Source of the DNA: Aaosphaeria pasadenensis | Taxonomy: Eukaryota > Ascomycota > Dothideomycetes > Pleosporales | DNA: 64,000 bases | Assembly (NCBI GenBank): GCA_022813625.1 | Contig: JAKLMB010000010.1 | Location: 620,001-684,000, forward strand | Direction: 5' to 3' | In this document: positions 46,771 to 58,017 of the stretch, one piece after another | How positions within the stretch are numbered: position 1 is the stretch's first letter | How the letters are laid out: every line of letters starts with the position of its first letter | The notes under the pieces: generated by a model | What the model was told of the DNA's origin: nothing | The model's database searches: none | What the model saw: only the letters and a program-made list of their open reading frames with translations | Position numbers and translations under genes: made by a program

Positions 46771-49577
46771 TCATGGCTCAAACTGGAACACAGTGGCAAC
46801 GGTTAATTGCAATACTGCTTTCACGTCCTTTAAATGTGAACTGGTAGACACTAAAATGTCGTGGATGCCTTCGCTGACAGACCATCTTTTCCTTTCCTCA
46901 TCCCAAAAGGCTGCTGTATCCCTTCCAAATTCTAATTCCACCAGTCCAACCTCGCCAGGTTGTAATGGTGTCTTTGCAAAAGCAGCAAGTTCCTTGACAG
47001 GACGCTCTAGCGTTCCGCCCACAGGGGGCTTGACATAAACCTGGACAGTTTCTGAGCCGGCAACCGATCCGATATTCCTTACCTTCACTGTGACTTTTAC
47101 TTTCGTGTCGGCCGCATTAGCCAATTCGCCAGATATCGAAGCCTCAGAGAATTCGAAGTCTGTGTAGCTCAAACCGTATCCGAATGGGAATCTGACCTCT
47201 TTGTCACTCTCCCACAGCCTGTCAAACCACCTGTATCCAACGAAGACATCTTCCACATACGCCACTTCTCTCGAGTCGTAGCTGTCGAGACCAAAATTGC
47301 CGTAGCAACCTGTATGCTCGTACTTCTTCGGCCATGAGATGGGTAGCTTGCCACTCGGACATGTCTCGCCGAGTAAGACATCCAGAATTGCGTTACCAGT
47401 TTCTTGACCGGCGTACCAAGCTTGTAGGAAGGCCGGGACATCATCGATCCACGGCAATTCGACGGGCACACCCGTTGTGTTCACGACGATGGTATTGGGA
47501 TTGGCAGCTACAACAGACGCAACGAGCTGGTCTTGCGATCCATCGGCAGGTAAAGTCATGGAAGAGAGATCCTGACCCTCAGTCTCCCATTGCGTGGTGT
47601 TGCCTACGAAGAGGACCGCAAGGTCTGCAGAGCGGGCGAGCTCTACGGCTTCTGAAAGAACGTCCTGCTCCATCTCGGCCTGACTCAAGAATCCAAGATG
47701 AATGGAACATTGGTTGTCCATGAGGTAGAGCTCTGAGTTTGAAACAGGTGATGGGTGCGTTTCGAGGCGGATCATGTATGGCCGGTTGCTGAATTGATAT
47801 TGGATGCGGACCTCCTCTTGGACGCCGAGGAAGAAGCCCATGGCGTCCTTGATGGGATCTTTTTGCTCGCCGACCTCTACGTCGTCGATGAAAATCTTTG
47901 TCGGGCCGAGACCGGAAAAGCTTAGGTAGTGGTTGCCGGCTGTAGGTGGTGTGTAAGTCGTCGTGTATCGGACCGTTTGAGATCCTACGACGTTGGTGTT
48001 CATTAGTGTGGTGAAGCTCCCTCGTGGGTATTCCTCGACCCGGAATGGCTCCTGATTTGCCTCTGGGGTCATGAAGAACTCTGCGAGAAAGCCAGGGTTG
48101 TTCTTCCCATTTGTGCAGCCTTCTTCTAGATCTGGGTATACACGGAAGATGTGAGCGCCTTTCCCGTGTGTAATCTCGACATCTTTTCCAAGCCTCTCCT
48201 TGAATGCATCGTATGGTGATACCTTATAATGACAGCTTAATGATGCACTCCCACCACCATGGGCTGCCGAGTAGTTTGCAAGCGGGCCCAAAAGTGCAAT
48301 CCTTTTGGTCTTCTTGACGTCGATCGGGAGGATATTGTTCTCGTTCTTCAGCAATACAATGCCTTCGCTACCGGCTTTGCGGATAAGTGCACGATGCTCT
48401 GGGCGATCGATTGCTTGCTCCTTCACCGGGTTCTTTCGATCATCGAACTTTCCCGTCTTCTTCAATAAGTTGAGAATGTTCAGTACACGCTTATCGATGT
48501 CTTCTTCGCTAATTTGGCCAGCTTGGAGGGCGCGCTGGACCTTCTCGGTAGTTCGTTGGCGGGAAGGCCCTGGCATCTCAAGGTCCAACCTACTATACAT
48601 CAGCAATTGATTAAAGATGAGAGATTGGGGACGAAACATACCCGTATTTTATACCTTCGGGAGTGCTAGCTGCACCCCAGTCTGACATGACCAGGCCATC
48701 ATAGCCCCATTCACCCCTCAATATATCATTGAGGAACTTTGAGCTTGCATCGATATGACTGCCATTAACCTTGGGGTAACTTGACATGAAGCACCAGGGG
48801 TCGGCCTGTTTTACTACCATCTCAAAAGGTTTCAGGTAAATTTCTCTGGTCTAGATGTCAGTCCTGCGGAACTGGTAAACATCGACAGTGGTACGTACCT
48901 CAGCGCTCTTTCTGAGACAGTCTCGTTCACAGAGAATCTCCTCGTATCCTGCTCATTCGCAAGAAAGTGCTTCACAGTCGCAGCCACGCGTTCCTCCTGC
49001 AACCCCTTCACGTACTCAATCGCCAAGGCTCCAGAAAGAAGAGGATCTTCCGAGAATGCTTCGAAATTCCTTCCACCGAGCGGAGATCGATGGCAACATA
49101 CTGTTGGGCCGAGAAGAACATATGCGCCCTTGGTGATCGCTTCTTGACCGAGAGCCTTCCCGACTTTGCGCGCAAGATCACGGTTGAATGTCGCTGCTAG
49201 TGATACACAAGCAGGAAAGCATGCTGCAGTTGTTCCGTCGAAGAATTCTCCTCCTCTTGCGCCATTGGGGCCATCAGTGACCTATTGTGATGTTAGAATA
49301 CAGCGTTTATCGAAGGTTTAGTCATCAAAATGATGGCCTTATATAAAGGATGGCAACCATGTAATCTCCGTGAGGATGTCTCCAACCGAATATGTAGACC
49401 TGGTTTCTATCCAAGATAGAGGCTTGGACTTACTTTGAGGGATGATATTCCGAGTCTTTCCACATCGAAAGTCTCCCAGACATTCTTACCCGCAAGCATA
49501 GAGATCTTCTCCTCCAGCGTCAACTGCTTCACCAACTCCCCGAAGCTGTCTGCGGAGCCCCCATTCGTTAAAGCCAT
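46771..49577 (-). CDS. GH3 beta-glucosidase with PA14 insert, probably intracellular
   Basis: Exons are 49577..49434, 49281..48899, 48845..48642 and 48589..46771 (introns of 152, 53 and 52 bp), 849 residues. The N terminus MALTNGGSADSFGELVKQLT has no signal peptide. The GH3 barrel holds VTDGPNGARGGEFF, KHFLANEQDTRRF and the nucleophile Asp231 in GLVMSDWGAAS, followed by LDLEMPGPSRQR. Next comes the second domain (GIVLLKNENNILPI, RIALLGPLANYSAAHGGGSA) interrupted by a PA14-like module (~330-480: GFLAEFF, HYLSFSGLGPTKIFIDD), then LAVLFVGNTTQWETEGQDLSS with the likely acid/base Glu, and a C-terminal FnIII-like domain (RNIGSVAGSETVQVYV). It should release glucose from cello-oligosaccharides or other beta-glucosides. 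It is divergent from the sugar transporter, 764 bp away. Confidence 0.95.
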
Positions 49578-49656
49578 GATGTGAATTTATGTTTCTCACG
49601 TGGCTTATTTTTCCAATCCTTTTGAAAAATGCACGCGGATATTGATGACTCGACCA

Positions 49657-49667
49657 TTCCGACGGAA
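49657..49667. promoter_or_regulatory. Everted CCG-N-CGG palindrome
   Basis: TTCCG-A-CGGAA, a perfect palindrome around one base. Zn2Cys6 dimers bind paired CGG/CCG triplets, and a gene for such a protein lies 2 kb beyond the transporter. Confidence 0.4.
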
Positions 49668-49712
49668 GAGCTTCATGTTGGCTGTTATAACGTTTAACGG
49701 AGAAACCATCTT

Positions 49713-49723
49713 GGAGATTCTCC
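49713..49723. promoter_or_regulatory. GGAGATTCTCC palindrome, copy 1
   Basis: Perfect 5-bp arms around a central T. The core GAGATTCTC recurs twice at 50069-50090. Confidence 0.45.
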
Positions 49724-50068
49724 GAGCCATGGCTGGAGACAGAATGTGCACGGACAACTGCCATGGTAAAGCCGTGGAGCGGGCTAAACTTACCTGTTAG
49801 GGACATTATTGTCCCCGCAAGTGGTCCTCTATTTCTGATATGTAAATCTTACTATGGGGAAAATTTGCACCGCGTGATGATTTCGATATTACCGTTTCAG
49901 CTGCTGAGTTAATGACCATACTCCCTCTCGATTAGGCCCATCAGGCTATTGCTGTAGCGTGTTGATGTCGAGAACAATGTTCGGGGATAACGCAAGAACA
50001 ATTGAAGGTAGCCGAAAAACGCCACATGACTCGTTACGGATACTGGCGAGATGATCTAGAGATAGACT

Positions 50069-50090
50069 AGAGATTCTCCAGAGATTCTCC
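50069..50090. promoter_or_regulatory. Tandem AGAGATTCTCC, copies 2 and 3
   Basis: Two exact, directly abutting 11-bp units (50069-50079 and 50080-50090), each holding the palindrome GAGATTCTC, about 250 bp upstream of the transporter start. Confidence 0.5.
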
Positions 50091-50203
50091 GTTAGACAAA
50101 GCCAGAGCACGCCCGTCTTTCAACCCCATTTGCTCGTACTACCTGCATTTCTGGCACTCCTCTGTGGGGTTCCCCAAACGGTCTGGAATATGGGGTTGAG
50201 AAA

Positions 50204-50210
50204 TATATAA
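50204..50210 (+). promoter_or_regulatory. TATA box of the sugar transporter gene
   Basis: TATATAA 132 bp before the start codon at 50342. Confidence 0.6.
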
Positions 50211-50341
50211 GCTTCTGCAGGCGACCCGAGTCTTTGGATACACAGCTTATACCCTCCGCTCTCTTTTTGCGGCATACAGGCTGCTTGTATTGTCCATTTC
50301 CTGGTCGATTTCTTTTCTACGTCCATTGCTCCTCAGAATCC

Positions 50342-52156
50342 ATGGCGGACGTGAAGGATACTGCAATCGACCATGTCGAGTCCACTCACGATGGCGCAAC
50401 AGCTGTCGTTGGATCGTCGGAACTGCTGAAGAACTTCCAGACCCGACAGCAATCCCTGTCGCGCAAGGAAGCAGTCAAGGAGCACTGGAAGTCGCTCGCG
50501 TGGTGCTTCTTCATGTTCTATACCTGCATTATGTTTGGTTTCGATTCGCTCGCTGGAGGTGTTGTAGTCTCCATTGTAGAGTTTCGAAAGGACTTTGGGC
50601 ATCCATTTGCCGGAGACTATGTTGTTGACGCCAATTGGCAGCTCGGGTTCCAAGCGGCGACGCTGTTCGGTGAGTCTTCATGTGCATCCATAATGAAGAC
50701 GATTGCTAATTAGATTTCAGGCATCATCTTCGGCGGTTTGATCACAGGATTTGGTGTTAACAAGTTTGGTCGCCAGCCCTGCATTCTCGTTTCCTACATC
50801 ATCAACACTGGCGGTATCTTTCTTCAATTCTTCGCCACAACACCCGCACATTTCTTCGGCGGAAAGATCCTCACTGGTATCCCCCTCGGTTGCTTTACCA
50901 CCGTTGCGCCTACCTATGCCTCCGAGATGGCTCCCCTCAACATCCGCGGTGCTATCACTGCAGGAATGAACTTCGCCATTGTCCTCGGACAGCTCATCGG
51001 ATATGGCGTGATGAGAGAAGCGAGTTTCTACACCGGAAAGATGTCCTACCGTATTCTCTTTGCCACCCAATGGGGATACGTCGCTTTGGGTCTCCTCATC
51101 CTTCCATTCTTCCCTGAGTAAGTTGACATGTACTCTGCATCCAGAGACTCGTTCATCAGGCTAATGACAACAGATCTCCATACTGGCTCGTAGCCCACGG
51201 CAGGCACGAAAAGGCGCGGCACAACATCGCCAAGCTACACGCGCCCGACTATGACGTTGACGGCCACATGGCCGAAGTGCACGAGTCGCTTGCACGCCTG
51301 AACCAAGACGACGAGTCTCAGGGCTCAATTGCGGAATGCTTTTCCAGGAAGAACATTATGAGGACAATGGTCGCCACCGGGGTTTTCTTCATCCAAAATG
51401 CTAGTGGCAGTGTCTGGGTCATTGGATATATGAGTTGTAAGTCTTCATCCACCGGCCCGTCATGACAAGTACTAACGTGGATCTTACAGATTTCATGCAA
51501 TTGGGTGGAATGTCAGCCGCAAGGTCCTTCGACGCCACCGTCGGAATGTCCGGACTCATGGTCGTCGGAAACATGGCTGGATGGTTCTTCGTTGAAAAGT
51601 TTGGTCGTCGTGGTACGGCTCTGTACGGATCGGCTATGTTGGCAGCGACACTTTTCGTCATTGGAATTCTCGCTGTTGTCAAGACACCCGGCGCCATTTG
51701 GGGTCAGGTCGCCTTCATGGCTGTCTGGTCTTTCGGTGAGTCCGCTCCATCTCAGTGCTCACTTTTACCTTCACTAACACAGCGATAGTCTATCAAGGAA
51801 CTATCGGGTGCGTTGCGTGGACGATCAGTACAGAGACGCCTACATCGCGTCTCCGAGCGCCGACCCAGTCTCTCGCCACGATGATGAACGGTCTTTCCTC
51901 CTGCATTTGGTCTTTCTCTCTTCCGTACGCTATCAATCCCGATCAGGGTAACCTTGGAGGCAAGATCGCATTCATCTTCGGCTCCGTCATGGCGCTTTCA
52001 TTCGTGTTTATCTTCTTCTTCATCCCTGAGACCAAGGGTAGGACGTACATTGAGTTGGATGAGCTGTGGTCGCGCGGCATCCCTGCGAGGAAGTGGGCGA
52101 AGATTGAGGTTGTGACTGTGGCAGAGGACTCGAAGACTGCAGTCTCTGAACACTGA
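50342..52156 (+). CDS. MFS sugar transporter (maltose/alpha-glucoside permease-like)
   Basis: Exons are 50342..50669, 50721..51117, 51174..51436, 51490..51735 and 51783..52156 (introns of 47-56 bp), 535 residues. Sugar-porter landmarks: FYTCIMFGFDSLAGG in helix 1, the loop 2-3 region around GVNKFGRQP, ILTGIPLGCFTTVAPTYASEMAP, PESPYWLVAHGR rebuilt across intron 2, VEKFGRRGTALYG in the second half, and PETKGRTYIELDELW at the end. Twelve hydrophobic segments are present. The AC-type AEMAP-like motif and PESPYWL resemble fungal maltose permeases, which carry di- and trisaccharides by proton symport in the plasma membrane. Next to an intracellular GH3 enzyme, import of a beta-linked disaccharide is a reasonable guess. 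The substrate is not proven by sequence. Confidence 0.94.
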
Positions 52157-52306
52157 AAAGGGGTTGGAATCGGTTATCGCATCTCTGTTGAATGCTAAAA
52201 CACAAGCAATTATGCATGCATATGTTCCATTGCTACAAATAATAATATAATAGATCATAATCTATCCTTCAAATAGATTAGTACTCAGCGTTACAAATTT
52301 TGTCTT

Positions 52307-54156
52307 TCAATGTGCCGAAAATATTGCTGGTATGACTGTTGAATGCCCCATGTAATCAAGATTCGCCAGTATGTCTGCAAACTGAACGACATAGCGTCTT
52401 AGTTGCTCTTCGCTCTCACCTGGAATGCCGAGATCGTTATCTGAATCTAGCAGTGTCGCAGCCATCTCTCGAATTTTCACAATCTGGAAGGACAGTCAGC
52501 AAGTGAAATCGACTTCTGTTAGGACTTGGGCCATACCATCGAGGACCCGCTAGCCTCGAGGGTGCGGGTCGAACAGAAGTGCAGAACCTCGAGCAACTCC
52601 CTAGCGATGCTCTCCCGAAACTTCCATAGCTGGGTTCGTGGTGTGTATCCAGGACTGGAATGGGCATCGTCGCCCGGAGAAGGTGCGAAACAATCGTTGG
52701 GGTTATTTGCGAACGCACTCGAACAGGCTTCTAAGACAGTACTCTGAATATAAAGGCTTGTGATGTGGATGTTGGCGCGCATGATGTCAAATTGGAACTG
52801 TGTGGTGGCACTGAGTGCGTGCTCCGATCCATCAGGAGATCGAACTTGCGGATCCATTGTGGTGATTTTGAGCTGTTCCGGGAGTTCTTCTAGAGCACTT
52901 TGTAGATTTCTGATGATGCGAAGCAACGAAGTTAGACTGAGCATCGATCTGCTTGATGAGTGCGAAATGCGGTCTCCTGCTGCTTCTGGTAATGTGAGTG
53001 ATCCGCCAGTCATTGCGTATGCTTGCGGTGCTGTGCCTGGGAAAAGTCCGCTCGAAAGAAGATCCACAACGCAAAGAAACACCTTGACAAGGGCGATGAA
53101 CCCACAGATTAGGGGCGGCTCTCGGTTGTAGAATTCCTTTCCATTGTGATAGGTGTCTGGGTCATTCGTACATGCCGTGAGGTCATCGTCTCCCACCTCT
53201 GCTGGCAAAAGGAACTCCCAGTCTGTGTGCTTGGGATCGAAACTAAGGCCTGTGTGGGGCACAATGAACGACAATCGATCGTGACTATACTGTGTCAACT
53301 CATCATTACTCTTTGGGGGATCATGTTGGCAGGAGTCGTCACGCACATTTGAATGATGTAAAGCACCCAGAATGCCCGCTTACAGAGTTCACATTCCCAC
53401 GGACTCAACTTCTCGTATCCTTCTTTCCTGAACAGCTCAAGTGCTCGGAAGAATTGGATTGCTTCGCTCGCGTAACCCCATCCTTGATTCTGGCGGCCAA
53501 CGTAATGAGAAGCCATGGTCAGCAAAATGGAGACCAACATTGAGTTCATCGAGGGCTGATTCTGCCAATGAGGTTCGAGTGAGATCCTACTCAACAAGAC
53601 CAAGTGACAAGCTCTGTCAACCATCGAACCCACGTCTGGATACATTACAGCGCCATACTTTTCAAAATTCCGCGGAATCGACGCGACCGTGACAGCAACC
53701 AGGCCGATGCAGAGGCGGAAGAAGGCCGGATCACTGGTATAGCTTTTGCTTCCAACCAGCAGCCGAAATGTTGGCCTATGAACAAGCGGTAGTACTGGAT
53801 ACACGATGTGCAAGAAATCCTCTAGTATACTGAGAAATACATCTTGGGGGCACAGTAGCTCAATTGAGAGGTTGCCCACCGGAAGAGCCTGGGTGCTAGG
53901 GACTCGACTAGGTTACTCGTCAATATAGTCCCATGACATGTAGAAAGTTATATTGATTCACTGAAATATCGTACCGAGCAGGAGGCCCACGAGCTTTTCT
54001 CTCCTTCAAGAATGTACACGGGCCATTGGCGTCGGTGCAGCGGCGGCACGACGGACTTTCTGGGGATTCGAACATGCATTGGACCTTGCGATCCCGACAG
54101 TTATCACATGCTTTAGAGGCAATTCTTTGTCCCCTACGAGAAACTACAGGCGGCAT
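52307..54156 (-). CDS. Zn2Cys6 transcription factor
   Basis: Exons are 54156..53975, 53907..53347, 53284..52537 and 52483..52307 (introns of 67, 62 and 53 bp), 555 residues; all junctions keep phase. The zinc cluster is near the N terminus, with C17, C20, C27, C37, C40 and C47 in KACDNCRDRKVQC and SCRRCTDANGPC, followed by basic KERKARGPPAR. The fungal-specific regulatory domain includes FLHIVYPVLPLVHRPTF and, joined across intron 2, FWVLYIIQIHDRLSFIVPH. The last exon, too short to stand out alone, codes IVKIREMAATLLDSDNDLG and ends VIPAIFSAH. The gene is convergent with the transporter (150 bp between stops), so it may regulate the transporter/glucosidase pair. The CTFL-x-x-RKARGP tail of the cluster resembles maltose- and sugar-type activators, but I cannot name an orthologue. 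Confidence 0.92.
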
Positions 54157-54550
54157 AGCATGATAATCAAAGAAGAGAAGTATGCATGGACTGGGGTAAA
54201 GAGTGTGGGGTGTGGAGTTGCCCTGCATGAGCTTGGTTTTAAGCTTGCTCTAATTATTACTAAGCACTCGAGGGTCTCTGTACTCCTCATGGCACATTCA
54301 GGCATTGAGAGGCACGAGAGGATATATGGCAGTAAGTAGTAAAATTATCTACTAAATTTCGTATGTGAAATGAATCGACTTCTTGCTTCGAGATGTATTT
54401 GATGTTGAATCAGAAAGTAGGTTTCGAGTCCAATTGAATTCTTGGTCCATTGATGAAGAAACCCAGGTATGCATGATCATACCTGCAATTTGTGAAGGGC
54501 CTCGCTCCGAGTAGTTCCAGCTGGCTGGGCCTTCCCGAGATGCATAAATA
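54157..54550. other. Promoter region of the Zn2Cys6 gene
   Basis: 394 bp between the regulator start and the BTB gene stop. None of the GAGATTCTC or CCG/CGG palindromes seen in the glucosidase promoter is present here. Confidence 0.5.
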
Positions 54551-55382
54551 TTAGTCTTTGACCAAGTATAATTCCAAATTTCGAGACTTTTCATTCCCCT
54601 CCCGTCGCCGTGTAGGTGATTGATTGAAGGCCATGGTCAACCTCACGCATACTTCAGGATGATGCTGGAAGAACGCCTCCCATGCCTCTGTACTATCCTC
54701 AATCCAGCCTTTTCTTTTCCAATTCTCGAAGATGAAGTGGTATACAAGGTCTTTCAATGGTGAAGTCTGACCCTGCCAGCTCTCACACGCATATGAGGCT
54801 ACTTTTGCATGTAGGTAAGGTTCAAAAAGTGCATTGTTGTTGGGTAGTCTGGTCCATCTTGCGTAAATTCCCTGTATAGTGTGGTTCATGAGCTTCGAAG
54901 CTCCCAGTCGGAAAGCAAGAACGTGTAACCATATAGCGGCTTTGTTGGCCCACAATACTTGCAACGTACTTGACAGTGATAGTCCCTTTGGTTCAAGGTC
55001 ATCACTGTTCCAGTCCGCGGATCCACTGTGCCCATAGCAATGACCAGTCAAGATGTAGTCAACGAAGAGTGAGAAGGCGCCACAATCAAGTTCGCGAGGG
55101 AGGTCGATCTCTTTCAGTCCATGGTCGCCTGTGAGAAGCTTGTCAAAGAACTTTGAGTGGCTCTTAAGTAGGTCTGTGGAGAGTAGCCAAGCACCATCAC
55201 CGGATTTAACAATCACAGTAGATCCATGAAGCCTAGTCAAATGAGTAAGTAAACATTTGTGCTTTATGGCCCGGCGCTCACAATGGTATGACAGATCTCG
55301 GTACCTGGACAACCATAGAGGTTTCAGCTGTCTCGTCTTCGGTGGGAGAAGGTGATTCCGAGGCTTTGGCTACGGAGGACAT
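54551..55382 (-). CDS. BTB/POZ-domain protein
   Basis: Two exons, 55382..55282 and 55232..54551 (49-bp intron), 260 residues. The joined start reads MSSVAKASESPSPTEDETAE, then PRSVIPLLHGSTVIVKSGDG. The BTB fold follows: VIVKSGDGAWLLSTDLLKSHSKFFDKLL, then LPRELDCGAFSLFVDYILTGHCY. A helical region with WLHVLAFRLGASKLMNHTIQGIYARW fits the C-terminal part of fungal BTB proteins. There is no Kelch, MATH, zinc-finger or other partner domain. BTB domains mediate dimerisation or cullin-3 binding; stand-alone fungal members are mostly uncharacterised. The donor GTGAGC at 55281 was chosen over an earlier GTACCG because only it keeps phase. Confidence 0.82.
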
Positions 55383-56051
55383 GGCGATCAGGCGTTAAGA
55401 CTGTGTTTGCAATGAGTTTACACGGTCGAGGAGGACGATTGCGAAGTAAATAGTAAAAGATGGGCCTGATTAGGGCTTCACTAAAAATAACCAAGTATTA
55501 GACCTCACGAGTACCTGGCTTGAAACAGTGATAATGATGAGCAAAAACCAATTATCGGATTAGGTGAAAGACAACTTGTCTTTGAGGAGAGTGATATTGA
55601 AGTAAGGCTTTCAGCCTTACTTTCGCAGCAATGGTATATAACAATTTTGTCTCTCCAACTCTCGAGAGTAACGGACGAACATGACCGAAAAAGAAATCTG
55701 ATCCCGACACCAGAATTAAAACGCTAATAAAAAAACATTTGACAACGATGACCGCCGCCGCCGCCGCTCAATCCAATGAAGGACAAAAGGTATCTATGTA
55801 ACATGCCCAGGCAGAGGACGAAGCGTCGTAACCTTTGTGTGCTAGGGCGGGTATAATAAGTAGTAAAAAAATTCTAGGACAAAAGAACTGTTTGACAGGG
55901 CTGAAGGTGGTATCTGTAGCATTGCGATATGCAATGCTGAATCAAGAAAAAGTATTACAACAAATAATGGGTATCCAAAAAAACGAGTGTTACAGAATAA
56001 AAGGTTAAGAAAAAGATGTTGCTGTTGATGATGTGTCTTGGATAAGGCGAA
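55383..56051. other. Intergenic region
   Basis: Promoter of the BTB gene and 3' flank of the polyQ/A gene. Contains a CCG repeat (GCCGCCGCCGCCGC near 55752) and nothing else noted. Confidence 0.5.
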
Positions 56052-58017
56052 TTATTGTACGCCGTCTCCGTTCGGGCCGACAAAGGTATTTGCAAGGTTC
56101 ATATTCATGTGCAGGAATTGGTCTTGGTGGCTTTCGATGCCCTCCATTGGGAGCATGGCGCCGGGGTTCATACCGTGGGCATCAATGAAAGCATGGGAGC
56201 CACGTCGACTGGTCGCGGCAGACGCCATGTGTTGCGGATGAGGCGACATTTGCTGGTGCTGGTGTGGATGAGGGTGCTGATGCTGGTTCCTGCTCTGGTT
56301 CATGTGCTGTCGAGCGGCGGCCCATGCTTGCGCTTGGGCCTGAGCCTGTGCTTGAGCTTGTGCCTGTGCTTGCGCTTGGAACTGAGCACTGGCCTGCGCA
56401 AGAGGATGAGGAGACAACTGAGCGGCATGGTGAGCAGCAGGCTGCTGTACAGGCTGTTGGTGAGGTACTGCATGAGGGGGAGGTTCGATTGATCCTTCAT
56501 CCGACGCGGCGTCGGCATCTAGATCTGGATCGCCGTCATCATCCTCGCCCTCGGCATCAATCTGATCACTGCCTGGTTCAGTGCCGATGGTGGTTGCAGG
56601 TGCTGAGTATGGAACTTGTGAGACTTTGACATCTTGACCTGTCCCAGGGATTGTGGCGAAAGGTTGGGCCGGGAGGCTGGCCATCGAACAGCTTCTTGTG
56701 CTGGCTGGCAATGGCTTCTGTGCAGCCATGCCACCGGTAGCAGACTTGGTGTCTCGTACTGCATTTTTGCACTTTTCAATAAGGCGATCATAGTCCCAGT
56801 TGCGGAAATCCATGCCGAGCTTCCCGAGCTCTTTGATCGTCTCCGTTCCAATAGAGAAGTTGACTGGGGACGAGTCAGAACCGCCCGAGGACCATCTGTT
56901 CGCTTTCAAGTATTCGATCTCGCGCCGTGCGTTCTCCAAACTCATATCAGCATCTCTTCTCAATTCGTCCGCGCGAGCATATGAGCGTAGAATTTCCAAT
57001 TGCCATGCCTCCTGCCTTTGTTGGTCTGAATGCGCGGTCCAGTGATTATAGGCGTCAGCGAGGTGACAGAAGAGCTTCTGCGGGTCCGGGTCGAAGAGTG
57101 GGGGTGTCGGTAGAGGCGAATTCGCGGCAGAGCCTGGATTCGAGTGCTGGTTGGCGGGATACATCTGGTTGATCTGCCGTTGACGCTGATGTGCCAAAAG
57201 TCGTTCCCGAACATATTTATTCAGTGCATCGAACTGTTTCTGACCAGGTGGATTGATTGACCACGATTCACTCGTAGGGAAGGGCGTCGGGGAGAACAGA
57301 GTTGACGGAGCCGGTAATATGCGAAGGCAAAGGCCTGGGAAGGTTAACGTGTATGGGTCAAAGTCAAAGAGGCGAGGGCCTGATGCTTTGGCACTGTTTC
57401 CTCTGTCAGTTCCTAATGCAATATTGATCATGAGTGTAAGGCAAATCGTACTTGGCTTCCTGTACCGTCTTCAACAGCTCCCGCAATGCCAGTTCTGTGG
57501 CCCTGATAGTCTCTTCCTCTGCCGAAGTCTTCTGTCGCTGGTCCAGGTCGGCCTTCTGAAAGTGACGAGATACTCCTCGCCTGGTCTCTGTCTTGCCTCC
57601 CGATGCACGCGGTGTGCTTGTTGATGACTTCCACGAAACATCCTTGAAACGCTGCCTGGGCTTCGCCGACACGAGATCGTCATCGTCATCAAGTGGAGAC
57701 TCCTCAATGGCTGGCGAATCTTCATCTTCCAGCAATGACTGATCGCCCTTATGGTTCGGCGTGCTGAGCGATGACCTTTTTATTGCACTCTTCGCCTGAC
57801 GCCTTGTTATGCCACCCCGGAGTTTCTTGATTTCCTCGACAATGTGTATGCCATCTGCGGCTTTTGGATTCTTCTGCCGTATGTAGAGGTCGAGATGTCG
57901 GCCGAGTGAGGAGGATGTGAATGCCTGGCCACAGAAGGGGCAATTCTTGTCTTTTGGAGCCTTTAGCTGCTGTGTTTCAGAGTTAGAGCGAGGGGTAACT
58001 TGTGTTGATTCGGTCAT
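56052..58017 (-). CDS. Conserved fungal protein with zinc-finger-like N terminus and Gln/Ala repeats
   Basis: Two exons, 58017..57452 and 57393..56052 (58-bp intron), 635 residues. The start MTESTQVTPRSN was preferred to a Met 12 codons earlier. An N-terminal motif CPFCGQAFTSSSLGRHLDLY has two Cys and one His spaced like a C2H2/C2HC finger, but an obvious fourth ligand is missing. It is followed by ADGIHIVEEIKKLRGGITRR, which looks strongly conserved. Exon 2 contains FDFDPYTLTFPGLCLRILPAPSTLF, a helical segment (EAWQLEILRSYARADELRRD), FRNWDYDRLIEKCK, an acidic patch, then a (QA)n tract of about nine units and a His/Gln-rich region. The layout suggests a nuclear protein, but I know no proven function. 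(QA)n length probably varies between strains. Confidence 0.85.

Larger units (their letters stand above)
49578..50341. other. Divergent promoter of the beta-glucosidase and sugar transporter
   Basis: 764-bp spacer shared by two genes that plausibly act together. It holds three GAGATTCTC palindromes, one everted CCG/CGG element and a TATA box, each listed separately. Confidence 0.7.

Noticed and set aside
49578..50341. CreA-type SYGGRG sites in the glucosidase/transporter promoter
   Set aside because: About two matches (near 49812 and 50164) in 764 bp is no more than chance for this loose hexamer.
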